Shown: piece after piece, positions 17,581 to 27,072 of the stretch
How positions within the stretch are numbered: position 1 is the first letter of the stretch
Layout of the letters: the number at the start of each line of letters is the position of its first letter
From: SZUA-584 sp040768905
Lineage (GTDB): Bacteria; Bacillota; Clostridia; Christensenellales; SZUA-584
Reading direction: 5' to 3'
NCBI GenBank assembly: GCA_040768905.1
Contig: JAXGMA010000001.1
Span: 1,798,001-1,862,000 of the forward strand
Length of the DNA stretch: 64,000 bases
Made by a program: the position numbers and the translations under genes
The notes under the pieces: model-generated
The model's database searches: none
The model's input: the letters and a program-made list of their open reading frames with translations, nothing else
What the model was told of the DNA's origin: nothing

Positions 17581-19269
17581 TTATTCCGGCACGACATAAA
17601 GCGTGATGGTGCTGCCCATCACTGCCATGGTGTCCTTCGTCAGCGACTGCGAAACCACCTTGCCCTCATTGGCGGCGTCATAGGGCGCGTCTGCAAAAAC
17701 AATGTACAGCTTGTCAAAATGCGCCTGAGCCTGCGCTTTCGTCATGCCGGTAAAATCCGGCACAGCGGCCGTCTGCGTGGGCGTGAATTTCAGCGTGATG
17801 GTGGTGCCCTGGGTCACCTCGGCGCCGATCCCAAGGCTTTGTTCCCAAATGACGCCGGGTTTGACGTCTGCGCTGTCTGCCTGAACAAAAATGGGGATCA
17901 ACCCGATTTCCTCACAGATGGCAATGGCTCTCTCTCTTATTAAGGCCGTATCGTAATGACCGAATCTGCCCGAAATAAAATCCGGCACATAGGTCACCTT
18001 TCCGAGCGAAACCGTGATCGTGATGGTGGTTTTGATGCCGTAGGAAGCGTTCTTCTTATCCTGATGGATGATGGTTCCTTTGGCTGCGCTGCTGTTGGTT
18101 TCCTTCGCGTTGATGGTAATGCTTGCGCCCTGGCCATTGAGCGAAAGCGCCCATGCTTCGATGGCGTCACGCGTCTGCCCTTCAAAGCTCGATATCACGA
18201 TCTTGTTGCCCAGCGAATAGCAAAGCTCAAGAAAATCACCGGCCTCATACTGCGTGCCCGCCGGGATGCTCTGTGAAATGAAACGGCCTGCTGAAGAACC
18301 CGAATAACGCTCCGTGACGGTCACGGGGATGCCGAGCGATGACGCAACACCCAAAGCCTTTTCTCTGGAATAGCCTGAAAAATCCGGGATGGTGATCATG
18401 GCACCTTTGGAGATCACAAGGATGATCTCGGTGCCTTTGCTTACCTTTTCCTCTGCTTTTACGCTCTGCGAGATCAGCGTCCCCGCAGGCACATATTCGT
18501 CAAACTCCTCCCGCACGGTCAGGATGATGCCGTTTTCGGCAGCGAATGCAAAGCTCTCAGCCAGTGTTTTTGTTTTGAAATCGGGCACCGTGATGGTCGC
18601 TGCTTCGCTCTCAGGCCCTTTGGACACAATGACATAGATCGTCGTGTCACGGCGCACTGTGCTGTCTTGTGCTGCATCCATGATCTGATAGTCTATCACC
18701 TGGCCGGATGGCACGGTATCGCTGAACTCCGCAGTGATGCGCACTCTGGTCATCAGGTTTGCGTTTGCCCACTCTTCAACTTCCTGCGCCGTCATCGACA
18801 AAAGATCCGGCAGCGTGATGGCGACGGAAAGATCCGGCCCCAATGACACTGTCACGCGCACATACTCGCCCTTTTTTACCAGTGTCCCCTCTTCTTTGTC
18901 CTGTGCTATGATCTTTTCTGCTTCGTATTCATCGCTGTACGCGGTGTCCGTCTGGAGCAGCACATCATTTGCCCGCACCCAAAGCTGCACTTCCGAGAGC
19001 GGACGGCCGACAAAATCTGGCAGCGCAACGCCGCCTCCTCCAAGCAGCACGATGAGCAGTACGGCGAGCCCGACGACGAGAACGCCGCCGGCAGCAAAAA
19101 TGACCACCCGTTTGGTGTTGCTCCCGCCGCCTGTTTCCGGCCTGTTTGCCTGGCGCTGAGGTTTTTTAAAACCGCCTTGCTCTTCGTACTTATACGTTTT
19201 TGGCGTATCTTGCGGCGGCGGTGTATCACCGCTGCCGTAGTTTGCAAGAAAGCTGTTGTTATCGCTCAT
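17581..19269 (-). CDS. Membrane protein with seven PASTA-like repeats, no kinase domain
   Basis: 562 residues. A Pro/Gln/Gly-rich cytoplasmic segment (1-50) precedes one membrane helix (about 54-76). Seven tandem PASTA-like units of 65-80 residues fill the rest; each opens with a PDF/PDL-type turn and ends with a hydrophobic strand and SLG or SKG (VALPDFVG, ITLPDLLS, ITVPDFKT, ITIPDFSG, VISSFEG, TYVPDFIS, AAVPDFTG). PASTA domains bind muropeptides and beta-lactams, usually at the C-terminus of Ser/Thr kinases such as PrkC. Here the kinase is absent, so a wall-sensing or structural role is inferred. It lies 26 bases downstream of the ABC permease gene. Confidence 0.88.
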   Translation of the reverse strand: MSDNNSFLANYGSGDTPPPQDTPKTYKYEEQGGFKKPQRQANRPETGGGSNTKRVVIFAAGGVLVVGLAVLLIVLLGGGGVALPDFVGRPLSEVQLWVRANDVLLQTDTAYSDEYEAEKIIAQDKEEGTLVKKGEYVRVTVSLGPDLSVAITLPDLLSMTAQEVEEWANANLMTRVRITAEFSDTVPSGQVIDYQIMDAAQDSTVRRDTTIYVIVSKGPESEAATITVPDFKTKTLAESFAFAAENGIILTVREEFDEYVPAGTLISQSVKAEEKVSKGTEIILVISKGAMITIPDFSGYSREKALGVASSLGIPVTVTERYSGSSAGRFISQSIPAGTQYEAGDFLELCYSLGNKIVISSFEGQTRDAIEAWALSLNGQGASITINAKETNSSAAKGTIIHQDKKNASYGIKTTITITVSLGKVTYVPDFISGRFGHYDTALIRERAIAICEEIGLIPIFVQADSADVKPGVIWEQSLGIGAEVTQGTTITLKFTPTQTAAVPDFTGMTKAQAQAHFDKLYIVFADAPYDAANEGKVVSQSLTKDTMAVMGSTITLYVVPE

Positions 19270-19295
19270 TTTCATTCCTCATCCGTAAACTTAAT

Positions 19296-21224
19296 CTAGT
19301 TCGTGATATCCTGCTTTTTAAACACCCATGCGGATATAAAAGTGAACGCAGCCGAAAGTACGCAGAACAACGGAAGTCCAAAGCCAAGATTAATTGGCAT
19401 GCCGCTGCTGATGAGCTGCTGTGTACCGGAATTCGCAAGAAAGAAGTCCGACAGGTGCACATACGGCACCGGCGTCCATGCCAGCCAGAAAAACTGCGAT
19501 ATTCTCTCGGTGGTATCCTGCGGCCAGTAATCTACAGGCATCGGCATATAGCCTCCGGTCCGGCTGGCAAGCACGGCCATCACAATTACACAGGCGACAA
19601 AGAGGATGGCCGGCACGGATATGGACACTGCCATGTTCTTGGCCACGGTCGAAAGCATAAACGCTGCGCAGTACGCAAAAATGACCGGCACCGCACAGGC
19701 GAGCATCTTGGGCAGATAATAGGCAAAGAAACCTGTCTGCCCCGATACGGAATAATTCGGAAAAGCATAATCCGTAAATCCAAAGCATATGCCGTTCATT
19801 AAAAGATTAAGCAGTATGCCTGCAAAATACAGCCCGAGGCAGACAGCAAGCCCCGCTGCAAATTTGGACATCAAAATCTTGGTGCGCGTACGCGGCCGGA
19901 TGACCAGCAGCCGTATAGTCCCGAGCTGAAATTCGCTTGCCATCATCCATCCGCCGATGACGATGCCCAACAACCCAACAATGGTACCAAAAAGCAGGAA
20001 TCCGAGCGTCTGGCTGCGGGCGCCTTCCGGCGCGTATTTCATATCAGGCTTTTCGGTCTCTATAGAATTGCGCGCTACAAGCAGCATGTTCTGATAGAAA
20101 TCTATCTGCTCGTCGATCTTTGCTTTGTAAGCCGAATAGGTGCGGTACTGCATCACGAGCCCCTGATCTTTGTAAAACTCCTCCTCAGAGACCGGCTTTG
20201 TATACGTGAGGCTGCCTTGCGCATTTTCCATATCGTAGATGGCCTGATCCTGCCAGGATCCGCTTCCGGGAATGATGTTTTTTTCAAGACGGTACTCAAG
20301 TATCGGTATCGCATTGCCGGTTATGTACTCGATCTGGGTTTTTAAGTTCTTGATCTCCAAGTCGGCATTGTCAAGCTGCTTTTGGATAAAATCTATTTTC
20401 CTTAATTGCTCGTTGATCTGGTTGCTGTACTCATCCCTTTTTGGTATGGCATCAAGCGCCGCCGCAGCCTCGTTCTTCTGTCTTTGCAGATCCTCTATGG
20501 CGACCCACTTAAGATCGATCAAAGACTCATAATTGGCAATGTTTTCTTTTTCCTGTGCAATGCGAAAATCTATGAACTTTTTAAAATCGTTGCTCTCGAC
20601 GACATCATAGAGCTGCTCCAGTTTTGTTTCCGCTGCATCTATGGCCGCCAGCCTTTGGACCGCCGTGATGTTAACATATTTACTGTCAAAAGTTAAGGGG
20701 TCGTAACCATACCGATAATTCAAGGCCTCTTTGAGCGCCTCGATATCCCTGTACTGGGCTTGCTCAAGGATAAATTTTTCAACCATCGCATTGCTGCCAA
20801 GCCAGCCGAGCTGTGAACGGTAATCCTCATAGCTTTTCACATATTGGGCAAACCGCAAATAATATTTTTGTTCTGCCTGCATCATATCGCGCAGAATCAT
20901 GGCCGTTTGTTCATGATTGTATTCCATCATATCAACATTCTGCATTTCATCGTTAAGGCTGTAAAGCTGCCAGTAAAAAGGGTTTTCCGGGTCGATCGTC
21001 ACACCGTCCACCGTGATCGGCTCCTGACCGTAATAATAATCTTCAGAAACCATCTTGGAGCGGATACCGTACATACCGATCATATCGTTAGAAGGAGCAG
21101 CTCCAAGTGCCCTTAAGACCGGCCAAGCGATACTGAACAACAACGCCAGCAAGACGAGAATAAGCAGAAATTTTGACGTCATTATATTTTTGGTCTCTGT
21201 TTTCACCTGCTTTAAAAATTTCAT
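19296..21224 (-). CDS. ABC-2-type transporter permease with long extracytoplasmic coiled-coil loop
   Basis: 642 residues. Helix 1 is at about 17-37. A large outside insertion (about 40-390) is rich in Glu, Lys, Gln and Leu and is predicted coiled coil (for example around residues 225-300). Five more helices follow between about 400 and 630. The fold resembles ABC-2 export permeases of the YhgE/bacitracin type. It is encoded 18 bases after the ATPase gene and forms the membrane half of that exporter. Substrate unknown; long extracellular loops in such permeases are linked to peptide antibiotic handling or protein partners. Confidence 0.85.
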   Translation of the reverse strand: MKFLKQVKTETKNIMTSKFLLILVLLALLFSIAWPVLRALGAAPSNDMIGMYGIRSKMVSEDYYYGQEPITVDGVTIDPENPFYWQLYSLNDEMQNVDMMEYNHEQTAMILRDMMQAEQKYYLRFAQYVKSYEDYRSQLGWLGSNAMVEKFILEQAQYRDIEALKEALNYRYGYDPLTFDSKYVNITAVQRLAAIDAAETKLEQLYDVVESNDFKKFIDFRIAQEKENIANYESLIDLKWVAIEDLQRQKNEAAAALDAIPKRDEYSNQINEQLRKIDFIQKQLDNADLEIKNLKTQIEYITGNAIPILEYRLEKNIIPGSGSWQDQAIYDMENAQGSLTYTKPVSEEEFYKDQGLVMQYRTYSAYKAKIDEQIDFYQNMLLVARNSIETEKPDMKYAPEGARSQTLGFLLFGTIVGLLGIVIGGWMMASEFQLGTIRLLVIRPRTRTKILMSKFAAGLAVCLGLYFAGILLNLLMNGICFGFTDYAFPNYSVSGQTGFFAYYLPKMLACAVPVIFAYCAAFMLSTVAKNMAVSISVPAILFVACVIVMAVLASRTGGYMPMPVDYWPQDTTERISQFFWLAWTPVPYVHLSDFFLANSGTQQLISSGMPINLGFGLPLFCVLSAAFTFISAWVFKKQDITN

Positions 21225-21242
21225 CAGCGTATCCTCACTTTG

Positions 21243-22166
21243 CTATCTGATCTGAGACTTTGTGCCGGTCGTCATCGAAATAAAATCCTGCTCAAGCGTT
21301 CTTTGCGTCTGGTTGACGGCAAAAATATCAATGCCCATGTCTACGACAGCACGAACAAGGCCTGGGATCTCACTGCGTTTCATGACCACGGTCACGCCGC
21401 CGTTGCGCTGCTCGCAGTTGGTGTCAAGTTTTTTAAAGTACTCAAGGACCCTGCCGTTATCGCTTGTGACAAAACTGTAGCTAAATATCTCCTCGTTTTC
21501 GGATACTTTGACCTGCTCTATGGTCTTCTCGCCGATGACAATGCCGTTATCTATGATATAGATACGGTCGCACATCAGCTCCATTTCCGAGAGCAGATGG
21601 CTTGAGATAAACACGCCTACACCTGCATTTCGGGCGAGGTATTTTAAAAGATCGCGCAATTCCTTGATGCCGATGGGGTCAAGCCCGTTAGTCGGTTCGT
21701 CAAGAACAAGCAGTTTTGGCATATGCAGCAAGGCCTGCGCGATGCCGATACGCTGACGCATACCGAGAGAATACGTTTTCACTTTATCTTTCGCGCGTGC
21801 GGACATTTTGACAAGCTCTATCACCTCATCGATGTTTCTTGTTTTGTCACCGTCGTACATCGATGCGTAATACTCAAGATTCTGCCTGCCTGTCATCCTC
21901 TTATACAGATCCGGGTTTTCGACGATGCCGCCTACATGCTGCATGGCATTCTCAAAGTCTTTTTCCACATCGTGCCCAAGAATGCTGATCTTTCCGCTTG
22001 TGATGGTAAACAGCCCCATGACGGTTTTGATGGTTGTGGTTTTCCCCGCACCGTTCGGGCCTAAAAATCCGACGATCTCTCCCGAATCGACTGTGAGCGA
22101 AACATTATCGAGAATCTTTCGTTTCTTCATCACCTTTGTGAGGCCCTCGATTTTTAACAGTTCCAC
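21243..22166 (-). CDS. ABC transporter ATP-binding protein
   Basis: 307 residues. Walker A is GPNGAGKTTT (about 35-44), followed by Q-loop region GGIVENPDLYKRMT, signature YSLGMRQRIGIAQALL, Walker B LLVLDEPTNGLDP and H-loop ISSHLLSEME. The C-terminal ~80 residues form the small extra domain common in ABC-2 drug or bacteriocin exporters (BcrA/CcmA-like). It precedes and surely partners the permease gene. Confidence 0.94.
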   Translation of the reverse strand: MELLKIEGLTKVMKKRKILDNVSLTVDSGEIVGFLGPNGAGKTTTIKTVMGLFTITSGKISILGHDVEKDFENAMQHVGGIVENPDLYKRMTGRQNLEYYASMYDGDKTRNIDEVIELVKMSARAKDKVKTYSLGMRQRIGIAQALLHMPKLLVLDEPTNGLDPIGIKELRDLLKYLARNAGVGVFISSHLLSEMELMCDRIYIIDNGIVIGEKTIEQVKVSENEEIFSYSFVTSDNGRVLEYFKKLDTNCEQRNGGVTVVMKRSEIPGLVRAVVDMGIDIFAVNQTQRTLEQDFISMTTGTKSQIR

Positions 22167-22187
22167 GTAAGCTCCCTTTCCCGCTTA

Positions 22188-22421
22188 TCAGTGCGTATGT
22201 ATTCCTTTTTGTAGACGCATAGGATCAGCTCTTTGTTCCTGCGCTCTAAAAAATTTTATCACAGAAATTATGAAATATATAGAGGGCATGTAAAAAATAA
22301 CTCCAGTAAAGAGCACGCGCCATATAGCTTTGCCGCTTATAAAGCAGATCGCTACTTCTGTCAGGATATTTATATCTTTGCGCTTATACAGATTACTCAC
22401 ACTTTTTTGTTCTTCCTGCAA
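22188..22421 (-). CDS. Possible small membrane protein upstream of the ABC exporter
   Basis: A 77-codon frame in an AT-rich stretch, ending 22 bases before the ATPase gene. It has one hydrophobic span (AIWRVLFTGVIFYMPSIYFI) and a basic tail. The first codon is TTG; an internal GTG (just after AGGAAGA) is a better start and would give 70 residues. No family recognised. Chance ORFs of this length are uncommon in AT-rich DNA, but there is no other support. The rest of the gap up to 22626 holds AT-rich sequence with promoter-like TATAAT boxes and no further gene. Confidence 0.3.
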   Translation of the reverse strand: MQEEQKSVSNLYKRKDINILTEVAICFISGKAIWRVLFTGVIFYMPSIYFIISVIKFFRAQEQRADPMRLQKGIHTH

Positions 22422-22626
22422 GGTTGCCGAAAACTTTGATCTGCTCCGGCAAAAAAAATATAATGTTAAATATTAATTCTTTAATATCTTTAAACGATAT
22501 AATATGTGTATGACAATATTTTTTTTTTCATGGATTTGCTGAAGATGTTTCATATTCATCTGATTTGGTATGCACCATAATAACAGCAAAACCATTGTTC
22601 ACCAAAAAAAGGCAAGGAGTCAGTCA

Positions 22627-23451
22627 ATGGACAAAAACACCATGCTAAACGCGTTGAAAATAGTTCTCCCCATGGTCAAAGACCTGGTGCAGGAGGAGGT
22701 CTTCATTTCCATATTGGACCGCGAACAATACCTGCATGTTTTCCCCGATGAAAGAGTTCCTTTAAAGGTCTATGTTGGAGGCCAAGTTAATCCGGATGAT
22801 CCCGCAATTACTGCGATGGACACCAAGAGCATCAAGCTTGGATTTTGTCCAAAAGAGTGGTACGGCTTTTTGATCAAGGCCATCTGCTATCCGTTGATCG
22901 ATGATAACGGCGAGGCCTATGCGGCAATTGGCGTCGGTAAGAGCATGGAAAAGCAGGACACGGTTTATCAATCGACCGAACAGATTTTTAACGCGCTGCG
23001 GCAGTCGAATTCAGGAATAGAAGATATCGCCCATGGTTCCATGAAATTGGTTGAGACGATAAATAAGGTTGTCGACATCACAAATGATACGGATGAAAAA
23101 ATACGCGCGACGAATGAAATCCTCTCCACGATTCAAAGCATATCCCTGCAATCCAATCTTTTGGCATTGAATGCGACAGTTGAAGCAGCCAGGGCAGGAG
23201 ATGCAGGCCGTGGCTTCAGTGTGGTGGCTTTGGAAATGAAAAAACTGGCTCAGTTAACAGGCGATTTGGCAGAAAATGTTTCGCAAACGCTGTTAAAGAT
23301 CAAACACTCCACTGAATTGATCCAAAAAGAGGTCAATAACACTGCTGAGATTGCAGAATCGCAAGCGGCTGCAACCGAGGAAATAACGGTTACCATTGAT
23401 GAGATCAAAACAGCTTCCTCAAAATTAACCGACATCGCCAAGATCATTTAA
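22627..23451 (+). CDS. Soluble methyl-accepting chemotaxis-type signalling protein
   Basis: 274 residues from ATG 22627 (AAGGAG 8 bases upstream). There is no membrane helix. The first ~115 residues form a PAS/GAF-like sensor containing GGQVNPDDPAITAM and KEWYGFLIKAICYPLIDDNGEAYAAIGVG. The C-terminal half is a short MCP signalling hairpin whose tip is LQSNLLALNATVEAARAGDAGRGFSVVA, the contact site for CheA/CheW. Shorter than usual receptors, with no HAMP domain. It probably reports a cytoplasmic signal. No che genes lie nearby. Confidence 0.9.
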   Translation: MDKNTMLNALKIVLPMVKDLVQEEVFISILDREQYLHVFPDERVPLKVYVGGQVNPDDPAITAMDTKSIKLGFCPKEWYGFLIKAICYPLIDDNGEAYAAIGVGKSMEKQDTVYQSTEQIFNALRQSNSGIEDIAHGSMKLVETINKVVDITNDTDEKIRATNEILSTIQSISLQSNLLALNATVEAARAGDAGRGFSVVALEMKKLAQLTGDLAENVSQTLLKIKHSTELIQKEVNNTAEIAESQAAATEEITVTIDEIKTASSKLTDIAKII

Positions 23452-23564
23452 AGGGATACGATTTCTGGATGAGACAGTATGTGAACAGGGGCTCAAGGTT
23501 GAAGCGCTGATTGCGCAGCAATAAAACTGTTCAGATGATAGTGTACCCATTTGCCATAAATAAT

Positions 23565-23584
23565 GCCGCGTCAGCGGCGTTTTT
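23565..23584 (+). terminator. Terminator-like hairpin after the soluble chemoreceptor
   Basis: GCCGC / GTCA / GCGGC followed by GTTTTT. It is the only clear stop signal in the 290-base gap behind the gene. Confidence 0.7.
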
Positions 23585-23742
23585 ATACGCGAATTGCAAA
23601 GGGATCCTTTGGCGGGGTGGGGAGCGGCGCGTCTTCAGGCCGGGCTAAAAATACCTCGCGGCCACAGCAGCGGTTCTTTCGGACTTGCGGCAGCGCCGCT
23701 CGTCTGTCATAATTGTACACAAACAGCAAAGGAGCAATCTCG

Positions 23743-24540
23743 GTGAAAGATATTCTGCTCACAGGCGGAGCCGGAGGTCTCGGCACAGCCGTTTGCATGT
23801 ATTTTGCGCAGCGCGGCTGCCGCGTGTTCTGCTGCGATATAACAAGTCCGCAACATGTGCATGAACATGTCGTGCCGTTTAACATGGATGTGCGCTGCGC
23901 ACAGAGCATACAGCGCGTATGTGATGAGATAACCGCTGTTTCGGGCGGGCTTGACGCCGTGATCCATATGGCAGGCGTCTACATGATGGATTCTTTCGCG
24001 GAGATCAGCGAGGAACGGCTTGCCGCAATGCTTGACATCAACCTTTTGGGCGTGTACCGCGTCAACAAGGTATTCCTGCCGTTGCTGCGTAAAGGCAGTG
24101 GCCGCATTATCATCATCACCAGCGAACTTGACGGCCAAAAACCGCTGCCGTTCAGTGGCATCTATGCGCTTTCAAAAACAGCGCTCGGGTGCTATGCGGA
24201 TGCGCTGCGGCTCGAGCTGCAGCTGCTCGGCGTAACCGTCACCACGGTGCGCCCGGGCGCGTTTCAAACGCAGCTGCTTGGTACCTCGATGCAGGAAATG
24301 GAGCGCATGTGTGCGCACACAAGGCTGTACAAAACAAGCGCGGACAAACTCCGCGCCGTGATGCAGCGCCGCATGAAGGCTTCGCGGCCTCCGGCTGAAC
24401 TCGCAAAGCTGCTGTACCATATCGCCACCGCACGCCACCCAAGACCTGTCTATACCATCAATGCAAGCTTTGGACTCCGGCTCTACAGTCTGCTGCCGCG
24501 CCGTGTGCAGGCTTTTTTGATACGGCGGCTGCTCGGATGA
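23743..24540 (+). CDS. Short-chain dehydrogenase/reductase (SDR)
   Basis: 265 residues. A GTG at 23743 with AAAGGAG eight bases upstream is the best start. The cofactor site is TGGAGGLGTAV (about residues 7-17); later come the HMAGVYM region (NAG-motif equivalent) and the catalytic ITSE ... YALSK (Ser replaced by ITSELDG context, Tyr-x3-Lys intact). Classical SDRs oxidise or reduce alcohol/ketone groups with NAD(P). The C-terminus (RLYSLLPRRVQAFLIRRLLG) resembles membrane-associated SDRs. Substrate unknown. It converges with the Spx/ArsC-like gene. Confidence 0.9.
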   Translation: MKDILLTGGAGGLGTAVCMYFAQRGCRVFCCDITSPQHVHEHVVPFNMDVRCAQSIQRVCDEITAVSGGLDAVIHMAGVYMMDSFAEISEERLAAMLDINLLGVYRVNKVFLPLLRKGSGRIIIITSELDGQKPLPFSGIYALSKTALGCYADALRLELQLLGVTVTTVRPGAFQTQLLGTSMQEMERMCAHTRLYKTSADKLRAVMQRRMKASRPPAELAKLLYHIATARHPRPVYTINASFGLRLYSLLPRRVQAFLIRRLLG

Positions 24541-24551
24541 AAACTGTTCTG

Positions 24552-24920
24552 TCAAAGCATATTTTTGCGCAGTCTTTCCCAGTCCGCTTGATTAAACCCA
24601 ACGAGCACCCTATCGCCCGTCACCATGATCGGGCGCTTTAAAAGCATGCCGTCCGAAGCGAGCAGCGCATACTGTTCATCCTCGCTCATATCAGCCAGCT
24701 TGTCTGCCAGCCCCAAAGCACGGTACTGTATGCCGCTCGTGTTGAAAAAGCGGCGCAGCGGAAGCCCGCTTTTCGCGTGCCAGCTGCGCAGCTCATGTTC
24801 TGCCGGGTTCTCTTTTTTGATGTCGCGGAATTGATAGCCTATCCCCGCACCATCGAGCCATTGCTGCGCACGGCGGCACGTTGTGCAGCGGGGGTAACAC
24901 ACAAACAGATTTTTCATCAT
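24552..24920 (-). CDS. ArsC/Spx-family thioredoxin-fold protein
   Basis: 122 residues from ATG 24920, behind AAAGGAG. The thioredoxin-like active region is CYPRCTTCRRA, with C12 and C15 forming a CxxC as in Spx and YffB-like proteins. The rest of the domain, with LRRFFNTSG.. and LLASDGMLLKRPIMV, is typical of the Spx/MgsR branch, including the conserved KRPI. It could be a thiol-based regulator binding RNA polymerase or a small reductase. It converges with the SDR gene. Confidence 0.88.
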   Translation of the reverse strand: MMKNLFVCYPRCTTCRRAQQWLDGAGIGYQFRDIKKENPAEHELRSWHAKSGLPLRRFFNTSGIQYRALGLADKLADMSEDEQYALLASDGMLLKRPIMVTGDRVLVGFNQADWERLRKNML

Positions 24921-24995
24921 ATTCACTCCTTTATTGCTGGAATAACATGATCGCAAAAATAAAACAGCAGAAACCTCTGCTCCCGCCATACTATG

Positions 24996-25982
24996 TTACT
25001 GGACGTCCGCGTCGTAATCGACGCCGAAGTCCGCGCGCAGTTTATCAAGCATTTGTGCAATTTTGAGCGTTTCGTCAAGCGGCATTTCCGGCGCTTCTTT
25101 GAGACCCTGCAAAAAACAGCGCTGGACGGCCTCTGCTTCGTACTGGAAGCCCCAGGTTGGAAACGGTTCTTCAAAAACCTCCTGCTCTTCGCCGTCGACC
25201 AGAAGCGCAGCGCGGCTTGGATGCCACCAGTCTCCCTCCCCGATGATCACACTGCCTTTTGAGCCGCTGACGACGGCTCTGTTGTCAAGCGCTAGCGCGA
25301 TCGCGCTCGAAAGCACCGCGAGGGCTCCGTCTTCATACGCGAGCGTAAAAGAGTTGCACATATCTATGCCGTTTTCCACGCGCGCGAAGGCTGACGATTT
25401 ATTCGGGGCGGCGCCAAACACAGCAAACGCCAGTGCGAGCGGATAAATGCCCACATCGAGCAGCGCACCGCCGGCCATAGAGCGGTTGTACCGCCACGCG
25501 TTTTTCTCCTCGCGGTCATAACCGAAAGAGGCATGCAGCATTTTCGGCGTACCGATGCGCCCCTGTTTTATCCATTCAAGAGATTTCTTTATGGCAGGAA
25601 AAAAACGCGTCCACATGCCTTCCATGAAAAAAACATTTTTCTCTCTTGCTTTTCTGATCATCGCCTCAGCTTCATATGCATTGACGGCAAGCGGTTTTTC
25701 ACACACCACCGCACGGCCCGCACCTAAAAACATCAGCACATCACGCATATGCATCGTGTGCGGCGTGGCTACATAGACGATATCGATGCTGTTATCTAAG
25801 GCCATTTCCTCATAGCTGACAAAGCTTTTCTCAAAGCCGTATTGCGCCGCAAACGCCTTTGCTTTTTCAAGGCTGCGAGAGGCCACTGCCGCCGGCTGCG
25901 CCCCTTTGACATGCATAAGCCCTTCGGCAAAGCGGTGGGCGATCTTTCCCGCACCGGCAATGCCCCATCTTGTTTTTTCCAT
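24996..25982 (-). CDS. Gfo/Idh/MocA-family oxidoreductase
   Basis: 328 residues from ATG 25982 (GGGAGGT upstream). The N-terminal Rossmann motif is GIAGAGKIAHRFAEG (residues 7-21), followed by the NAD-pocket CEKPLAVN, in which EKP is the family hallmark. The C-terminal GFO-type domain carries GGALLDVGIYPLALA. Members act on sugars or inositols and their derivatives. It lies 13 bases behind a DeoR-type regulator gene and is surely in the same transcript, so the pair probably handles one carbohydrate under control of a sugar phosphate. Confidence 0.92.
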   Translation of the reverse strand: MEKTRWGIAGAGKIAHRFAEGLMHVKGAQPAAVASRSLEKAKAFAAQYGFEKSFVSYEEMALDNSIDIVYVATPHTMHMRDVLMFLGAGRAVVCEKPLAVNAYEAEAMIRKAREKNVFFMEGMWTRFFPAIKKSLEWIKQGRIGTPKMLHASFGYDREEKNAWRYNRSMAGGALLDVGIYPLALAFAVFGAAPNKSSAFARVENGIDMCNSFTLAYEDGALAVLSSAIALALDNRAVVSGSKGSVIIGEGDWWHPSRAALLVDGEEQEVFEEPFPTWGFQYEAEAVQRCFLQGLKEAPEMPLDETLKIAQMLDKLRADFGVDYDADVQ

Positions 25983-25995
25983 AATACCTCCCTTA

Positions 25996-26802
25996 TCAGC
26001 CGTGTAACGTCGGCCTTTGTCTGTTTGTTTTTGCCACTGATACCTGTATATCCAGCGCGGACAGCACTGCAAGCTGATCAGCCGCAATACCGTCGTCGGT
26101 CATGAGCATGTCTGTTTCCGAAAGGTCGGCAAAGCGGCAAAAGCTCTGTTTAAATAGTTTCGAAGAATCCGCCAGTACGATACAGCGGTCGGCCGCCGCG
26201 ATGATCCGTCTTTTCAAGCCTGCATCCGCCATGCTGACAGTATAGAGCCCGCCGTCGCGCCCGACGGCGTTCACGCCTACAAAAGCAAGATCGAAGCGAA
26301 AGCGCTCGAGCATATCTTCTGCGGCAGGCCCGCGGCATGACAGTCCGCTTTTTTTAAGCTCACCGCCGATCAATATCACCGTCACGAATTGCCTCTCTAT
26401 GAGTTCTCTTGCGATAGAAACGGAATGTGTGAGCGCACCGATATGCTGCGAGGCAGGCACACAGTTTGCAAGCATCAGCACTGTTTCATCTGCGTCAAAA
26501 TACACCGTCGTGCCGTCACGGATGCATGATAGTGCTTTTTTTGCAACTGCATATTTGCCGTCGTTGCCGGCCAATATGGTGTTTTCGGTTTCCCGATCCG
26601 GCCGAATATCGTTGGCAGGCAGGCTGCCGGGCAGCGCGCCGCCGCGGATGCGTACTGCGCAGCCTCTTGCGCAGAGGCTCTCAAGGTCGCGCCGTATGGT
26701 CATTTCTGCAACGCCGAAGCTGCGGCTTAAGCCGCTGACCGTGACTTCGCCATCACGGTGCAAAAGCTCAAGGATCTGCATCTGGCGCTTTTGTTTGAGC
26801 AT
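25996..26802 (-). CDS. DeoR/GlpR-family transcriptional regulator
   Basis: 268 residues. The N-terminal winged helix-turn-helix is DGEVTVSGLSRSFGVAEMTIRRDLESL (about residues 16-42) and ends with the family GGA motif (RIRGGALPG). The C-terminal sensor domain binds a phosphorylated sugar: TVYFDADET, TVILIGGELKKSGLSCRGP and DLAFVGVNAVGRDGGLY. The ATG at 26802 has a G-rich ribosome site. It is the first gene of a two-gene operon with the Gfo/Idh/MocA oxidoreductase and probably regulates itself. Confidence 0.93.
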   Translation of the reverse strand: MLKQKRQMQILELLHRDGEVTVSGLSRSFGVAEMTIRRDLESLCARGCAVRIRGGALPGSLPANDIRPDRETENTILAGNDGKYAVAKKALSCIRDGTTVYFDADETVLMLANCVPASQHIGALTHSVSIARELIERQFVTVILIGGELKKSGLSCRGPAAEDMLERFRFDLAFVGVNAVGRDGGLYTVSMADAGLKRRIIAAADRCIVLADSSKLFKQSFCRFADLSETDMLMTDDGIAADQLAVLSALDIQVSVAKTNRQRPTLHG

Positions 26803-27025
26803 CCCCTCTGCCCCTTTCTGCAGCCTGCTTATTGATTGTATCCCTTAATGGTTTTATTATACTATATATTGTAGTAAGTGCAAGGCATTATAGCAGCTCC
26901 GACTCAAGATCACAGCCTGCGCCGTGCGCTTTTCTGGAGGCTTGGCTATTATTGATACTTCATTGCGACATCTTTAATTGGAGGGGCAGTGATACTTCAT
27001 ACGAACAAAACACTCTTTACTGCAG

Positions 27026-27061
27026 AAAAGCCCCTGCGGGGCATGCCCTGCAGGGGCTTTT
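27026..27061. terminator. Strong bidirectional terminator
   Basis: AAAAGCCCCTGC / 12-base loop / GCAGGGGCTTTT. It ends the minus-strand chemoreceptor gene, which stops at 27073. The remaining gap up to 26803 holds two copies of a GATACTTCAT word (26955 and 26991) and no gene. Confidence 0.9.
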
Positions 27062-27072
27062 CTATCACTCAC

